14,951 bases of DNA from Candidatus Komeilibacteria bacterium (GTDB lineage: Bacteria; Patescibacteriota; Patescibacteriia; UBA1558): assembly GCA_024654345.1 (NCBI GenBank), contig JANLIN010000016.1, forward strand, positions 1-14,951. The letters are read 5' to 3'. Numbering within the stretch: the first letter of the stretch is position 1; each line of letters starts with the position of its first letter. A model generated the notes under the pieces. That model was not told where the DNA came from, ran no database searches, and saw nothing but the letters and a program-made list of their open reading frames with translations. The translations under genes were made by a program, and so were the position numbers. Positions 1 to 7,684 of this stretch are shown piece by piece.

Positions 1-30
1 CTCTGGAGTTTGTTTTCTGGACATAATAAA

Positions 31-56
31 AAGTCTGCGTTATTGGGCGCGGACTT
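31..56 (+). terminator. Terminator-like hairpin of an upstream gene
   Basis: AAGTCTGCG (31-39) pairs with CGCGGACTT (48-56) over nine base pairs with one G-U wobble. The loop is 8 nt. An A-run precedes the stem and GTTT follows it. This fits a weak intrinsic terminator for a gene lying left of the window. It would insulate the downstream operon from upstream transcription. The T-run is short, so the assignment is moderate. Confidence 0.45.
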
Positions 57-124
57 GTTTAGATTAATATATTTACACAGGGGGTGGGAGGTGTCAAGCT
101 GGAAAACGAGAGACTTCATTTGAT

Positions 125-153
125 TTGATTTTTTGAGACAAAAATGGTATGAT
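125..153 (+). promoter_or_regulatory. Candidate extended -10 promoter for the cysteine desulfurase/mur operon
   Basis: TTGATT (125-130), a 17 bp spacer and TATGAT (148-153) match the sigma-70 consensus at 4/6 and 5/6 positions. The TGG just before the -10 hexamer supplies an extended -10 TGn element. Transcription would begin near position 160. That lies downstream of the first possible start codon at 149 and about 7 nt upstream of the in-frame ATG at 167. If real, this promoter implies a very short leader and a start at 167. It is a consensus match only. Confidence 0.4.
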
Positions 154-1336
154 AACTGGCGAAAATATGTTGTCCAAAGCGCCAAGAAGAATTTATTTTG
201 ATAATGCCGCCACCACTAAAATGGATCCGCGAGTTGGTCGTATATTGTGCGACCAGATGGAACATAATTTTGGCAATCCGGCTTCGATGCACTGGTTTGG
301 CCAAAAGTCAGCCGCGGCGCTGGCAGTGGCGCGGCGGTCACTGGCGGATTTTTTTTATTGTCAGCCGGAGGAGCTGGTGTTCACCAGTGGTGCAACAGAG
401 GCGAACAACCTGGCTCTAAAGGGTCTGATGGGCGCGTTCGACAAAACGACCCATTTCATTACCAGCGCTATTGAGCATCCATCTGTCAGTATGACGGCCT
501 CGGCATTGCAACGCCAAGGACACGAGTTGACAGTAGTTCGACCGGATAAGCAGGGAGTCGTCTCCGCCGACAGTCTATTGGCGACGGTCACTGATAAAAC
601 ACGATTGATAAGCTTAATGTATGTTAATAATGAAACTGGTGTTATTCAGCCAGTACAAGAAGTGGGTAAGAAACTGGAGATTTTAAACGAAGAGAGACTG
701 AGAAATAAACGACCAAAGATTTTTTTGCACGTTGACGCTGTTCAAGCTCTAAACTTTTTGAACTGCCGACCGGATCATTTACACGCTGACTTAATTACTT
801 TTTCCGCCCACAAGATTCATGGTCCCAAAGGCATCGGCTTGCTCTATGTTCGGGATAAGACTGATTTAAATAAGCATATTGACGGTGGTACACAAGAAAG
901 GGGACGGCGTGCGGGGACGGTCAATACGGCCGCTGCTATGGCGATGGCGGAGGCGGTCAAGATAATAAACACATCACAGACAATATTTAATGAGCATCTG
1001 GAAAAGTGTCGAAGACAGTTAGATGAAAGCCTAAAAAAAATTAAGAATATTCATTTTTATTCCAACCCTGACAAGTGTGTGCCGGCTATCATGAATTTTT
1101 ATATTGACGGTTTGTCCGGTGAAGATCTTATGATCAAGCTTGATCTTCACGGTATCGCGGTATCAACCGGTGCGGCTTGCGCCGCTGGGGCAATGCAACC
1201 GTCCAAAACTTTACTCGCCATGGGATACGATGAAAGGGAAGTACACGGTAGTATTCGCTTGAGTCTGTCTCGCTATACTTCTTTAGCGGAAATAAAAAAG
1301 TTCACTCAGGTAATTAATAAAATAGTGAATGGCTAA
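149..1336 (+). CDS. Cysteine desulfurase, NifS/IscS-like (class V aminotransferase fold)
   Basis: PLP-dependent enzyme that removes sulfur from L-cysteine to form an enzyme persulfide for Fe-S clusters or thiolated tRNA. Numbered from 149 (395 residues, normal for the family), it shows the N-terminal YFDNAATT motif (16-23), the cofactor-stacking His in IEHPSV (H110), the PLP-phosphate/pyridine region HVDAVQ (D196, Q199), the Schiff-base lysine in SAHK (K222), the RAGTxN motif near 254-259 and the catalytic Cys in TGAACAAG (C344). All key residues are present, so it should be active. The start is uncertain. ATG 149 has only a weak GAGA upstream. ATG 167 would give a protein starting MLSKAPRRIYFDNAATT, closer to usual family N-termini, and suits a promoter overlapping codon 149. 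The last 8 bp overlap the next gene. Likely sulfur acceptors are Fe-S assembly or MnmA, encoded at the other end of the window. IscS versus SufS/YrvO subtype is not resolved. Confidence 0.93.
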   Translation: MITGENMLSKAPRRIYFDNAATTKMDPRVGRILCDQMEHNFGNPASMHWFGQKSAAALAVARRSLADFFYCQPEELVFTSGATEANNLALKGLMGAFDKTTHFITSAIEHPSVSMTASALQRQGHELTVVRPDKQGVVSADSLLATVTDKTRLISLMYVNNETGVIQPVQEVGKKLEILNEERLRNKRPKIFLHVDAVQALNFLNCRPDHLHADLITFSAHKIHGPKGIGLLYVRDKTDLNKHIDGGTQERGRRAGTVNTAAAMAMAEAVKIINTSQTIFNEHLEKCRRQLDESLKKIKNIHFYSNPDKCVPAIMNFYIDGLSGEDLMIKLDLHGIAVSTGAACAAGAMQPSKTLLAMGYDEREVHGSIRLSLSRYTSLAEIKKFTQVINKIVNG

Positions 1337-1673
1337 ACTAAATTTTCATAGTTTATGGGTTTACGTTCTGCATGGGTTGGCTCTGGTTTTCAACCTCTTG
1401 ATTTGGATCTGGTTATTTTTTTATCTTAAGCCAAGCTCAGAAACGTGGCCTCTGCACTACAACATCTATTTTGGCATAGATCAGCTTGGTCCGGCCACAC
1501 GACTTTACTGGATCGCCTGGTGGGGGTTTATTACAGTGCTGATGAATTTTTTCCTCAGCTCTTTGTATGCTCGCACTGACTACCGGCTGCCTATTTACTT
1601 GGGCATTATAAGTTTGCTGGCGCAAGTTATTCTGGGGATCAGCTTGGTACTGTTATTTATTAATCACATTTAG
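1329..1673 (+). CDS. Small integral membrane protein, function unknown
   Basis: A 114-residue hydrophobic protein with three predicted membrane helices at about residues 10-33, 58-80 and 87-111. A loop rich in aromatics (PLHYNIYFGIDQLGP, 41-55) lies between the first two helices. This loop slightly recalls the P-x-H-[FWY]-N-x-x-G pattern of DUF1648-type membrane proteins, but I cannot assign a family. The gene starts inside the end of the cysteine desulfurase gene (8 bp overlap) and ends 1 nt before mraY, so it is almost certainly translated with both. It occupies the place murF usually takes before mraY. Position and membrane character suggest a link to envelope assembly, but this is inference from context only. 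Confidence 0.75.
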   Translation: MAKLNFHSLWVYVLHGLALVFNLLIWIWLFFYLKPSSETWPLHYNIYFGIDQLGPATRLYWIAWWGFITVLMNFFLSSLYARTDYRLPIYLGIISLLAQVILGISLVLLFINHI

Positions 1674-1674
1674 T

Positions 1675-2730
1675 ATGGATCCATTTCTTTGGTCTGTGGT
1701 AAAGATTTCAACAATCACCGCTCTAGCCTTTATTGGAGCCGGATTGCTGACTCCTTTGGTAACCCACTATTTATACAAATATAAATTGGGTAAATCGATC
1801 AGAGTGGCGGAGCAGGCGCCGGTTTATCATCAACACCATGCGCACAAAGCGGGCACACCGACCATGGGAGGGGTTATTATATGGCTGACAGTGGCTTTAT
1901 TGGCTGGTCTGGTATTTGTTTTAAATAAAATCCCAGGCTTAGAGGCATTGGCAAATTTGGACTTTCTCTCTCGCTCCCAGACTTGGTTGCCACTGGGTGC
2001 TTTGCTCGCGGCGGCCGTGGTGGGTTTGGTGGATGATTTTTTTAACGTGCGTAAGATCGGACCGGTCGGTGGCGGGCTTCGCCTCTGGCATAAACTCTTG
2101 TTGTATGCTGTTATTGCGGCTATTGGGGCGTGGTGGTTTTTTTTCAAATTGGATTGGGACGTACTCTCGGTACCGTTTTACGGTGATGTTAATGTTGGCT
2201 GGTGGTACATCCCTATATTCTTCCTGGTGATCGTGGCGACATCCTTTTCGGTCAATGAAACTGATGGCTTGGATGGCTTGGCGGGTGGAGTTCTAATGAC
2301 CAATTTTATTGCTTTTGGCGCCATCGCCTATATGCAGGGGAAATATGACCTGGCCGCTCTCTGTGGCGCCATAGTCGGCGCACTGTTGGCTTTTTTATGG
2401 TTCAATGTACCGCCGGCACGGTTTTTTATGGGCGATACCGGGGCTATGGCTTTGGGGGTGACACTGGGCATTATAGCCATGCTGACTAATACTGTCGTAC
2501 TACTTCCCATTATCGGTATCATATTGGTGATAGAGTCATTGTCGGTCATTATCCAAGTATTATCTCGTCGCTTCCGTGGTAAAAAAGTTTTCCATTCCGC
2601 TCCCTGGCATCACCATCTGGAAGCGGTTGGTTGGCCGGAGGCAAAAATTGTCATGCGCCTGTGGATTATATCGGGTGTATTTTCTTTGGTTGGCTTTATC
2701 ATTTACTTGATCAGCATATATGGCTCCTAA
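1675..2730 (+). CDS. mraY: Phospho-N-acetylmuramoyl-pentapeptide transferase MraY
   Basis: Transfers phospho-MurNAc-pentapeptide from its UDP carrier to undecaprenyl phosphate, making lipid I at the inner face of the membrane. The 351-residue length is normal. Hallmarks in order are HKAGTPTMGG (57-66), the Mg-site aspartates in GLVDDFFNV (D120, D121), the nucleoside-site motif NETDGLDGLAGG (194-205), FMGDTGAMALG (251-261, with catalytic Asp 254) and the HHH motif in APWHHHLE (312-314). Multiple hydrophobic segments fit the ten-helix fold. It begins 1 nt after the small membrane protein and overlaps murD by 11 bp, so translational coupling is likely. No clear Shine-Dalgarno precedes the ATG. 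The family assignment is secure. Confidence 0.97.
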   Translation: MDPFLWSVVKISTITALAFIGAGLLTPLVTHYLYKYKLGKSIRVAEQAPVYHQHHAHKAGTPTMGGVIIWLTVALLAGLVFVLNKIPGLEALANLDFLSRSQTWLPLGALLAAAVVGLVDDFFNVRKIGPVGGGLRLWHKLLLYAVIAAIGAWWFFFKLDWDVLSVPFYGDVNVGWWYIPIFFLVIVATSFSVNETDGLDGLAGGVLMTNFIAFGAIAYMQGKYDLAALCGAIVGALLAFLWFNVPPARFFMGDTGAMALGVTLGIIAMLTNTVVLLPIIGIILVIESLSVIIQVLSRRFRGKKVFHSAPWHHHLEAVGWPEAKIVMRLWIISGVFSLVGFIIYLISIYGS

Positions 2731-4072
2731 GGATTGGCAGGGAAAAAAGTTTTTGATAATGGGGCTCGGTCTGAATAGTGGGGGATTGGGCGTGGCTCTT
2801 TGGTTGCAGAAGCATGGTCATGATTTTAGAATTACTGACTTGAAAACAACAGAGCAACTGAAGCCATCCTTAACGCGACTACGGGTAAAAAAAAATCAGC
2901 TAGTTTTGGGCAGGCATAGAGCCATGGACTTCAAGTGGGCCGATATTGTTATAGCGAACCCGATTGTTCGGCCGGATAACAAATTTCTGAAAATAGCTCG
3001 CCAGCGAGGGGCGGCTATTTACAATGACGCCAGTTTTTTTCTGCGCAATTGCCCGGCGGAGGTGATTGGTATTACGGGTACAAAAGGAAAAAGCACTACC
3101 GCTTTTTTTATTTATCAACTGTTGCGAAAAAAATACTGCACCTTTTTGGGAGGGAATATAGGCATCAGCCCGTTTGAATTTTTGGATAAACTCAGGTCAA
3201 CTGACAAGGTGGTGCTGGAGCTTTCCAGCTGGCAATGCGAAGGCTTGGCCATGATTAAACAATCTCCGGCGGTCGGAGTTTTGACGAATCTCGGTAAAGA
3301 TCATTTGAATACGTATAAATCCGTGCACGATTATCACGGAGCAAAGCTTCTCCTCTTCAAATATCAATCAGCTCGTGGGCGAGCGGTGTTAAATAAAGAT
3401 GACGAAGTAATCAAGAAAAAAGCGCCTAAAATCGCCAGTCCAATAAAGTGGTATGGATTGCGAGGAAAAAGCGGAGCTGTGCGGGGGAAAACAATATTTT
3501 ATCGAGATAAAAAAATTGCCGATACTGACGACCTTAGATTTAAAGGTCAGCACAACCAACGTAATCTGATGGCGGCTCTTACCGTGGCGGATATATATAA
3601 TTTGTCTCAGGTAACGATAAAAAAGGAGTTGCCCGGCTTAACAACACCGCCCGGACGCTTTGAGCTGATTCGCTTAAAAGCTGGCGTCCGGTATATCAAC
3701 GATACGACGGCCACAGCACCGGTGGCTACCATGGAAGCACTCAAAACTATTACGACGCCGCTGATACTGATAGCTGGTGGTGCCGATAAGAAACTGGAAT
3801 TCCAAGAGATGGCACATCTGATAGCGCAAAAGACTGAGGCTGTTGTTTTACTGAAAGGGGAGGGCAGTGTCAGAATAAAAAATTTACTGAAGAAAGAGGG
3901 CTACGATAAGTTTACTTTTGCAGACTCAATGCCCCAGGCGGTGCGACAGGCTTATGCCTTGGCGGAGGCCGGCAGTACGGTACTGCTGTCACCAGGCACA
4001 TCAAGCTTCGGCATGTTTATCAACGAATTTGATCGGGGAGCCCAGTTCACACGGGCGGTAAAATCATTATGA
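2720..4072 (+). CDS. murD: UDP-N-acetylmuramoyl-L-alanine--D-glutamate ligase MurD
   Basis: Cytoplasmic ATP-dependent ligase that adds D-glutamate to UDP-MurNAc-L-Ala. At 450 residues it has the three Mur-ligase domains: an N-terminal Rossmann-like UDP-binding part with GLGLNSGGLG (15-24), a central ATPase with P-loop TGTKGKST (119-126), LELSSWQ (167-172) and the lysine expected to be carbamylated in YHGAKLLLF (K209), and a C-terminal domain with PPGRFE (310-315), GGADKK (353-358) and LSPGTSSFGMF (423-433). Two departures from the E. coli and Firmicutes type are seen. The P-loop has Lys where Asn is usual (GTNGKST). The usual NDSKATN is NDTTATA (327-333), losing the conserved Lys. I believe both recur in Patescibacteria. 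The gene overlaps mraY by 11 bp and ftsW by an ATGA tetranucleotide. MurD rather than MurE/F/C is supported by position and by the C-terminal motifs. Confidence 0.92.
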   Translation: MAPKDWQGKKFLIMGLGLNSGGLGVALWLQKHGHDFRITDLKTTEQLKPSLTRLRVKKNQLVLGRHRAMDFKWADIVIANPIVRPDNKFLKIARQRGAAIYNDASFFLRNCPAEVIGITGTKGKSTTAFFIYQLLRKKYCTFLGGNIGISPFEFLDKLRSTDKVVLELSSWQCEGLAMIKQSPAVGVLTNLGKDHLNTYKSVHDYHGAKLLLFKYQSARGRAVLNKDDEVIKKKAPKIASPIKWYGLRGKSGAVRGKTIFYRDKKIADTDDLRFKGQHNQRNLMAALTVADIYNLSQVTIKKELPGLTTPPGRFELIRLKAGVRYINDTTATAPVATMEALKTITTPLILIAGGADKKLEFQEMAHLIAQKTEAVVLLKGEGSVRIKNLLKKEGYDKFTFADSMPQAVRQAYALAEAGSTVLLSPGTSSFGMFINEFDRGAQFTRAVKSL

Positions 4073-5235
4073 AACAGACTTTTATCAACAAAGCGAGACT
4101 GTGGGTACTGGAACCATTCGGGGCCGGTCGTTTTGCGCAGCGGCCGGATTTCGTCTTATTGACTACTATTGGGGGCTTGTTTCTTTTTGGGCTACTAATG
4201 CTCTCTTCGGCGTCCACCGTCATTGCCTTTCAGGAGTATGGTGACAGCTACTTCTTTTTGAAGCGACAGCTGATCAATGGTTTCATTCCCGGTATAATAC
4301 TTTTTCTAGTGGCTTTGAAATTGCCGTATCAGATCTGGAAGAAACTGGCTTTCTGGATGTTGATAATATCCTTGGGGTTATTGGTCCTAGTTATAATCCC
4401 GGGCATAGGCGTGGCTCATGGTGGCGCCCAGCGCTGGCTCAGCATTGCCGGTATTGATTTCCAACCGTCAGAGATCGTGAAGATTACTTTTTTGATTTAT
4501 TTGGCGACCTGGTTGGAAAAAAAGGGAAAACATGGGCTACAGGATATTGAATACGGCACCATCCCTTTTCTTACGGTATTGGGGACCATAGCTCTTCTAA
4601 TATTGCTCCAACCTGATTTGGGTACGCTGTTGGTGATCATGGCGATGTCATTTGCGCTGTATTATTTAGCGGGAGCGCCATGGAAACATATCGGCGTGAT
4701 ATCGGCCATGACTATTGGAATTATCATCGTCTTGATGGTGGCCAGTCCCTACCGAGCTCAGCGCCTGCAAACTTTTTTTGGTGGTGGCGATGCATTGGGA
4801 GGCGGGTATCATATCTCACAGGCCAAAATAGCTATTGGATCCGGCGGTTTATTCGGCTTGGGTCTGGGTCACTCCAAACAAAAATTCAAGTACTTACCGG
4901 AGGTACAAGGGGATTCTATCTTCGCTATTATCGCGGAGGAAATGGGATTTGTCATCGGTACTCTGGTGATCGCTGGTTTTATTGTTTTACTGTTGCGTGG
5001 CTTACGCGTGGCGCGGGGAAGTCCGGATGACTTCGGACGTTTTCTGGCCAGTGGTATTACGGTCTGGTTTGTTTTTCAGGCCTTGGTTAACATGGCGGCG
5101 ATGATGAATTTAGTGCCCTTAACGGGGATAACCTTGCCTTTTATATCTTACGGTGGATCATCGTTGGCCATATCATTTTTTGCGATTGGTATATTACTGA
5201 ATATTTCTAAACAATCTAAACTACCAGCGGTATGA
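4069..5235 (+). CDS. ftsW: Septal peptidoglycan glycosyltransferase FtsW (SEDS family)
   Basis: Polytopic membrane enzyme that polymerises lipid II into glycan strands at the division septum, normally with a class B PBP. The 388 residues carry SEDS hallmarks: GGAQRWLSIAGIDFQPSEI (118-136), QPDLGTLL (181-188), GGGYHISQAKIAIGSGG (244-260), the catalytic Asp in QGDSIFAIIAEEMG (D282) and the C-terminal NLVPLTGITLPFISYGGSS (347-365). About ten hydrophobic segments are evident. RodA and SpoVE share this fold; FtsW is preferred because it sits between murD and murG as in classical dcw clusters. It starts and ends with ATGA overlaps to its neighbours. No partner PBP (ftsI) is in the window. Confidence 0.92.
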   Translation: MKQTFINKARLWVLEPFGAGRFAQRPDFVLLTTIGGLFLFGLLMLSSASTVIAFQEYGDSYFFLKRQLINGFIPGIILFLVALKLPYQIWKKLAFWMLIISLGLLVLVIIPGIGVAHGGAQRWLSIAGIDFQPSEIVKITFLIYLATWLEKKGKHGLQDIEYGTIPFLTVLGTIALLILLQPDLGTLLVIMAMSFALYYLAGAPWKHIGVISAMTIGIIIVLMVASPYRAQRLQTFFGGGDALGGGYHISQAKIAIGSGGLFGLGLGHSKQKFKYLPEVQGDSIFAIIAEEMGFVIGTLVIAGFIVLLLRGLRVARGSPDDFGRFLASGITVWFVFQALVNMAAMMNLVPLTGITLPFISYGGSSLAISFFAIGILLNISKQSKLPAV

Positions 5236-6317
5236 AAATTGTTTTTTCCGGCGGCGGAACGATGGGCTCGGTTTCACCCTTATTGGCGATGGCTGAGCAT
5301 CTGTTGTCGCAAGAAAACATGATTCCCTCTGACTTCGTCTGGATCGGAACAAAATCAGGACCCGAAGGGGCGGTGGTACGAAGGCAGGATATAGAATTTC
5401 ATGCCATCTGTAGCGGTAAGCTGAGACGATATTTTTCCTGGAAAAATTTTACCGACCCTTTTCATATTATTGTTGGATTTGTACAGGCGCACAAGATTTT
5501 ACGGCGTTTCAAACCGGACGTGGTAATATCAGCCGGCAGTTTTGTGGCTGTGCCGGTGGTCTACGCCGCTAAGACTCTGGGGATCAAAGTCCTGGTTCAT
5601 CAGCTGGATATTCAAGTCGGTTTGGCCAATAGCCTGGCGGCGCGCGTGGCGGATACCGTCACTGTCTCTTGGGCTGACTTACTGGAGAAATTCCCCGGTC
5701 ACAAACCGATTTGGACCGGCACGCCCGTGCGGAAGTATATTATTGAGCCGGTCAGTCATAGTCTCAACGACGATCTACACATGGATAAAAGTCGATCGCA
5801 ACTATTGTTTATGGGTGGCGGTACCGGGGCCGCCGGTTTGAATCGGTTGGTGATTGACGCCTTGCCGAAATTGCTGAAGAAATACGGGGTGACGCATCTG
5901 ACCGGTGCCAACCGGAGTATAAAACCGCAATTGTCAGAATCAGAAAAACGATGGTATGTACAGTATGATTTTGCCTACGAGGACTTTGGTCATATTCTAC
6001 AGCGATCGGATTTGGTTATATGTCGAGCGGGCTTGGGCACGATATCTGAGCTGATGGCTATCGGCAAGCCGTCCATACTTATTCCTATGCCGGAAACCCA
6101 TCAAGAGGCAAACGCTGAATTCTTCGCTCGGCAGGGAGCGGCGGAACAGCTTGATCAAATCGGTCTAACGGCCGATCAACTGGTAGCAAAGATTGATGAA
6201 TTGATGGAGGATGATGAATTACGTATTGATATTGCGGAAAGAGCGGCGGCCCTGGCACGACGCGACGCTAATGCCGCTATTGTGCATGAGATAATAAAAC
6301 TATGTCAGAACGACTAA
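5232..6317 (+). CDS. murG: UDP-GlcNAc:lipid I GlcNAc transferase MurG (divergent form)
   Basis: GT28-type peripheral membrane enzyme that adds GlcNAc to lipid I to give lipid II. The 361 residues show two Rossmann-like halves. The N-terminal glycine loop reads SGGGTMGSVSP (6-16), where the family has GGTGGHxxP, so Ser 13 replaces the conserved His. The acceptor-side HEQN-like motif is HQLD (123-126). The linker contains WTGTPVR (161-167). The C-terminal half has a second glycine loop, MGGGTGAAGLN (194-204), and the donor-site signature CRAGLGTISELMAIGKP (264-280) followed by PETHQEANA (287-295). The donor site looks intact while the acceptor-side motifs are altered. The gene overlaps ftsW by 4 bp and murC by 16 bp. 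Cluster position makes MurG the best call; another GT28 enzyme is unlikely. Confidence 0.88.
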   Translation: MKIVFSGGGTMGSVSPLLAMAEHLLSQENMIPSDFVWIGTKSGPEGAVVRRQDIEFHAICSGKLRRYFSWKNFTDPFHIIVGFVQAHKILRRFKPDVVISAGSFVAVPVVYAAKTLGIKVLVHQLDIQVGLANSLAARVADTVTVSWADLLEKFPGHKPIWTGTPVRKYIIEPVSHSLNDDLHMDKSRSQLLFMGGGTGAAGLNRLVIDALPKLLKKYGVTHLTGANRSIKPQLSESEKRWYVQYDFAYEDFGHILQRSDLVICRAGLGTISELMAIGKPSILIPMPETHQEANAEFFARQGAAEQLDQIGLTADQLVAKIDELMEDDELRIDIAERAAALARRDANAAIVHEIIKLCQND

Positions 6318-7681
6318 ACTACAAAAAAGCCTTTTTATCCGGTATCGGCGGTATTGGTCTGTCGGCGATGGCGCGACATCTTCTCAACCATAATATTACG
6401 GTGGAAGGTTCAGACGCTGTGGCCAGTGACATTACCGCCGCTTTGGAAAAAAAGGGAGTGAACGTCTGGACGCAACCGGCGGCGGATAAACTGACGTCTG
6501 ATTTTGATCTGTTCATCTATAGTCCGGCTATACCGGCCAATCATCCGGAAAGAATTCGAGCGGCAGAATTGGGGATACCAAGCTACAGCTATCCAGAATT
6601 CTTGGGTGTACTGAGCCGACAATATCGGACGATTGCCATTAGTGGTACTCATGGTAAATCAACAACCACTGCTATGGTCGGTCTGATCATGGCCGAGGCC
6701 GGTCTTGACCCAACGGTGATTGTTGGAACGCAAATCGCTCAGTTTGATCATAATTATCGGGCCGGCCAAAGTGACTGGTTGGTCGTGGAGGCGTGTGAGT
6801 ATCGCGAACATATGTTGCAGCTAGCTCCAGAGATTGCCGTCGTGACAAACGCCGAGGCTGATCATCTGGATTATTATCAGGACCTTGATCACATCAGGTC
6901 GAGTTTTCAAAAGTTCATAAATTCATCGTCCACGGCGATTATCAACGGCAATGATTCCGGTTTGGCGGAGTTGAGACGATCCTCGGACCGGACATTTGGG
7001 CTCTTGTCCGATTGTCATTGGCAGGCTAAGAATATTCAGGCGACGGCCGACGGTCAGGAATTTACTGTCCAGCAGGAGGGTCATGAGCTTGGGGTAGTGA
7101 CGTTAAAAATACCGGGTCAGTTTAACATTCTTAACGCTTTGGCGGCGGTAGCCGCCACTGCCAAAGCTGGTGTAGCGATTGATATCATTATTGCCGCGCT
7201 GGCCAAATATAATGGTGCTTGGCGTCGTTTTGAAGTCGTGGGTGCTGTTGCTGGGGTGGATGATACTCTAGTCATCAGCGACTACGCTCATCATCCGACG
7301 GCGGTGAAAGCAACCATTGGCGCGGCACGCGACTTTTACCCGGATAGACGATTGGTAGTGGTCTTTCAGCCTCATCATCACAATCGGACCAAGAATCTAT
7401 TTGACCAGTTTAGTCGCTCCTTTGGTGGCGCTGACTATTTATTGATGAGTGAAATTTATGATGTGAAGGGCAGAGAAGAAAGTTATGATCAAGATGTGAG
7501 TAGCCAGCTACTACTGCAAGCTATTAGAGAAAATAATCCCGCTCTGATTAATAGCTCCATCTATGTTGCTGATGCCCAGGAGGTATTGCGACAGCTGAAA
7601 GCCGTCATCCGGGACGGCGATATTGTCCTAATCATGGGAGCCGGTGACATTGACGACGTAGCGCGAAAATTAACCACTTAA
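6302..7681 (+). CDS. murC: UDP-N-acetylmuramate--L-alanine ligase MurC
   Basis: Cytoplasmic ATP-dependent ligase that attaches the first residue, L-alanine, to UDP-MurNAc. The 459 residues show the N-terminal SGIGGIGLSAMARHL motif (13-27), P-loop SGTHGKSTTT (114-123), EACEYREHML (163-172; the EACEYR form is also found in Firmicutes MurC), NAEADHLDYY (183-192), the asparagine-rich turn GQFNILNALAA (272-282), WRRFE (307-311), DYAHHPTAVKA (327-337) and FQPHHHNRTKNLF (355-367). Length and motifs are typical. Translation starts 16 bp inside the end of murG, with only a weak AGAT upstream. murB follows after 3 nt. Confidence 0.95.
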   Translation: MSERLNYKKAFLSGIGGIGLSAMARHLLNHNITVEGSDAVASDITAALEKKGVNVWTQPAADKLTSDFDLFIYSPAIPANHPERIRAAELGIPSYSYPEFLGVLSRQYRTIAISGTHGKSTTTAMVGLIMAEAGLDPTVIVGTQIAQFDHNYRAGQSDWLVVEACEYREHMLQLAPEIAVVTNAEADHLDYYQDLDHIRSSFQKFINSSSTAIINGNDSGLAELRRSSDRTFGLLSDCHWQAKNIQATADGQEFTVQQEGHELGVVTLKIPGQFNILNALAAVAATAKAGVAIDIIIAALAKYNGAWRRFEVVGAVAGVDDTLVISDYAHHPTAVKATIGAARDFYPDRRLVVVFQPHHHNRTKNLFDQFSRSFGGADYLLMSEIYDVKGREESYDQDVSSQLLLQAIRENNPALINSSIYVADAQEVLRQLKAVIRDGDIVLIMGAGDIDDVARKLTT

Positions 7682-7684
7682 ATC

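Noticed and set aside
79..123. GGGGGTGGGAG followed by a GTG-initiated 10-codon frame
   Set aside because: The purine run resembles a ribosome site, but the frame ends after ten codons with no leader-peptide signature, and it lies upstream of the better candidate promoter.
6788..6817. MurC EACEYREHML as an unusual active-site change
   Set aside because: It differs from E. coli EADES, but the EACEYR form is standard in Firmicutes MurC, so it is not unusual.
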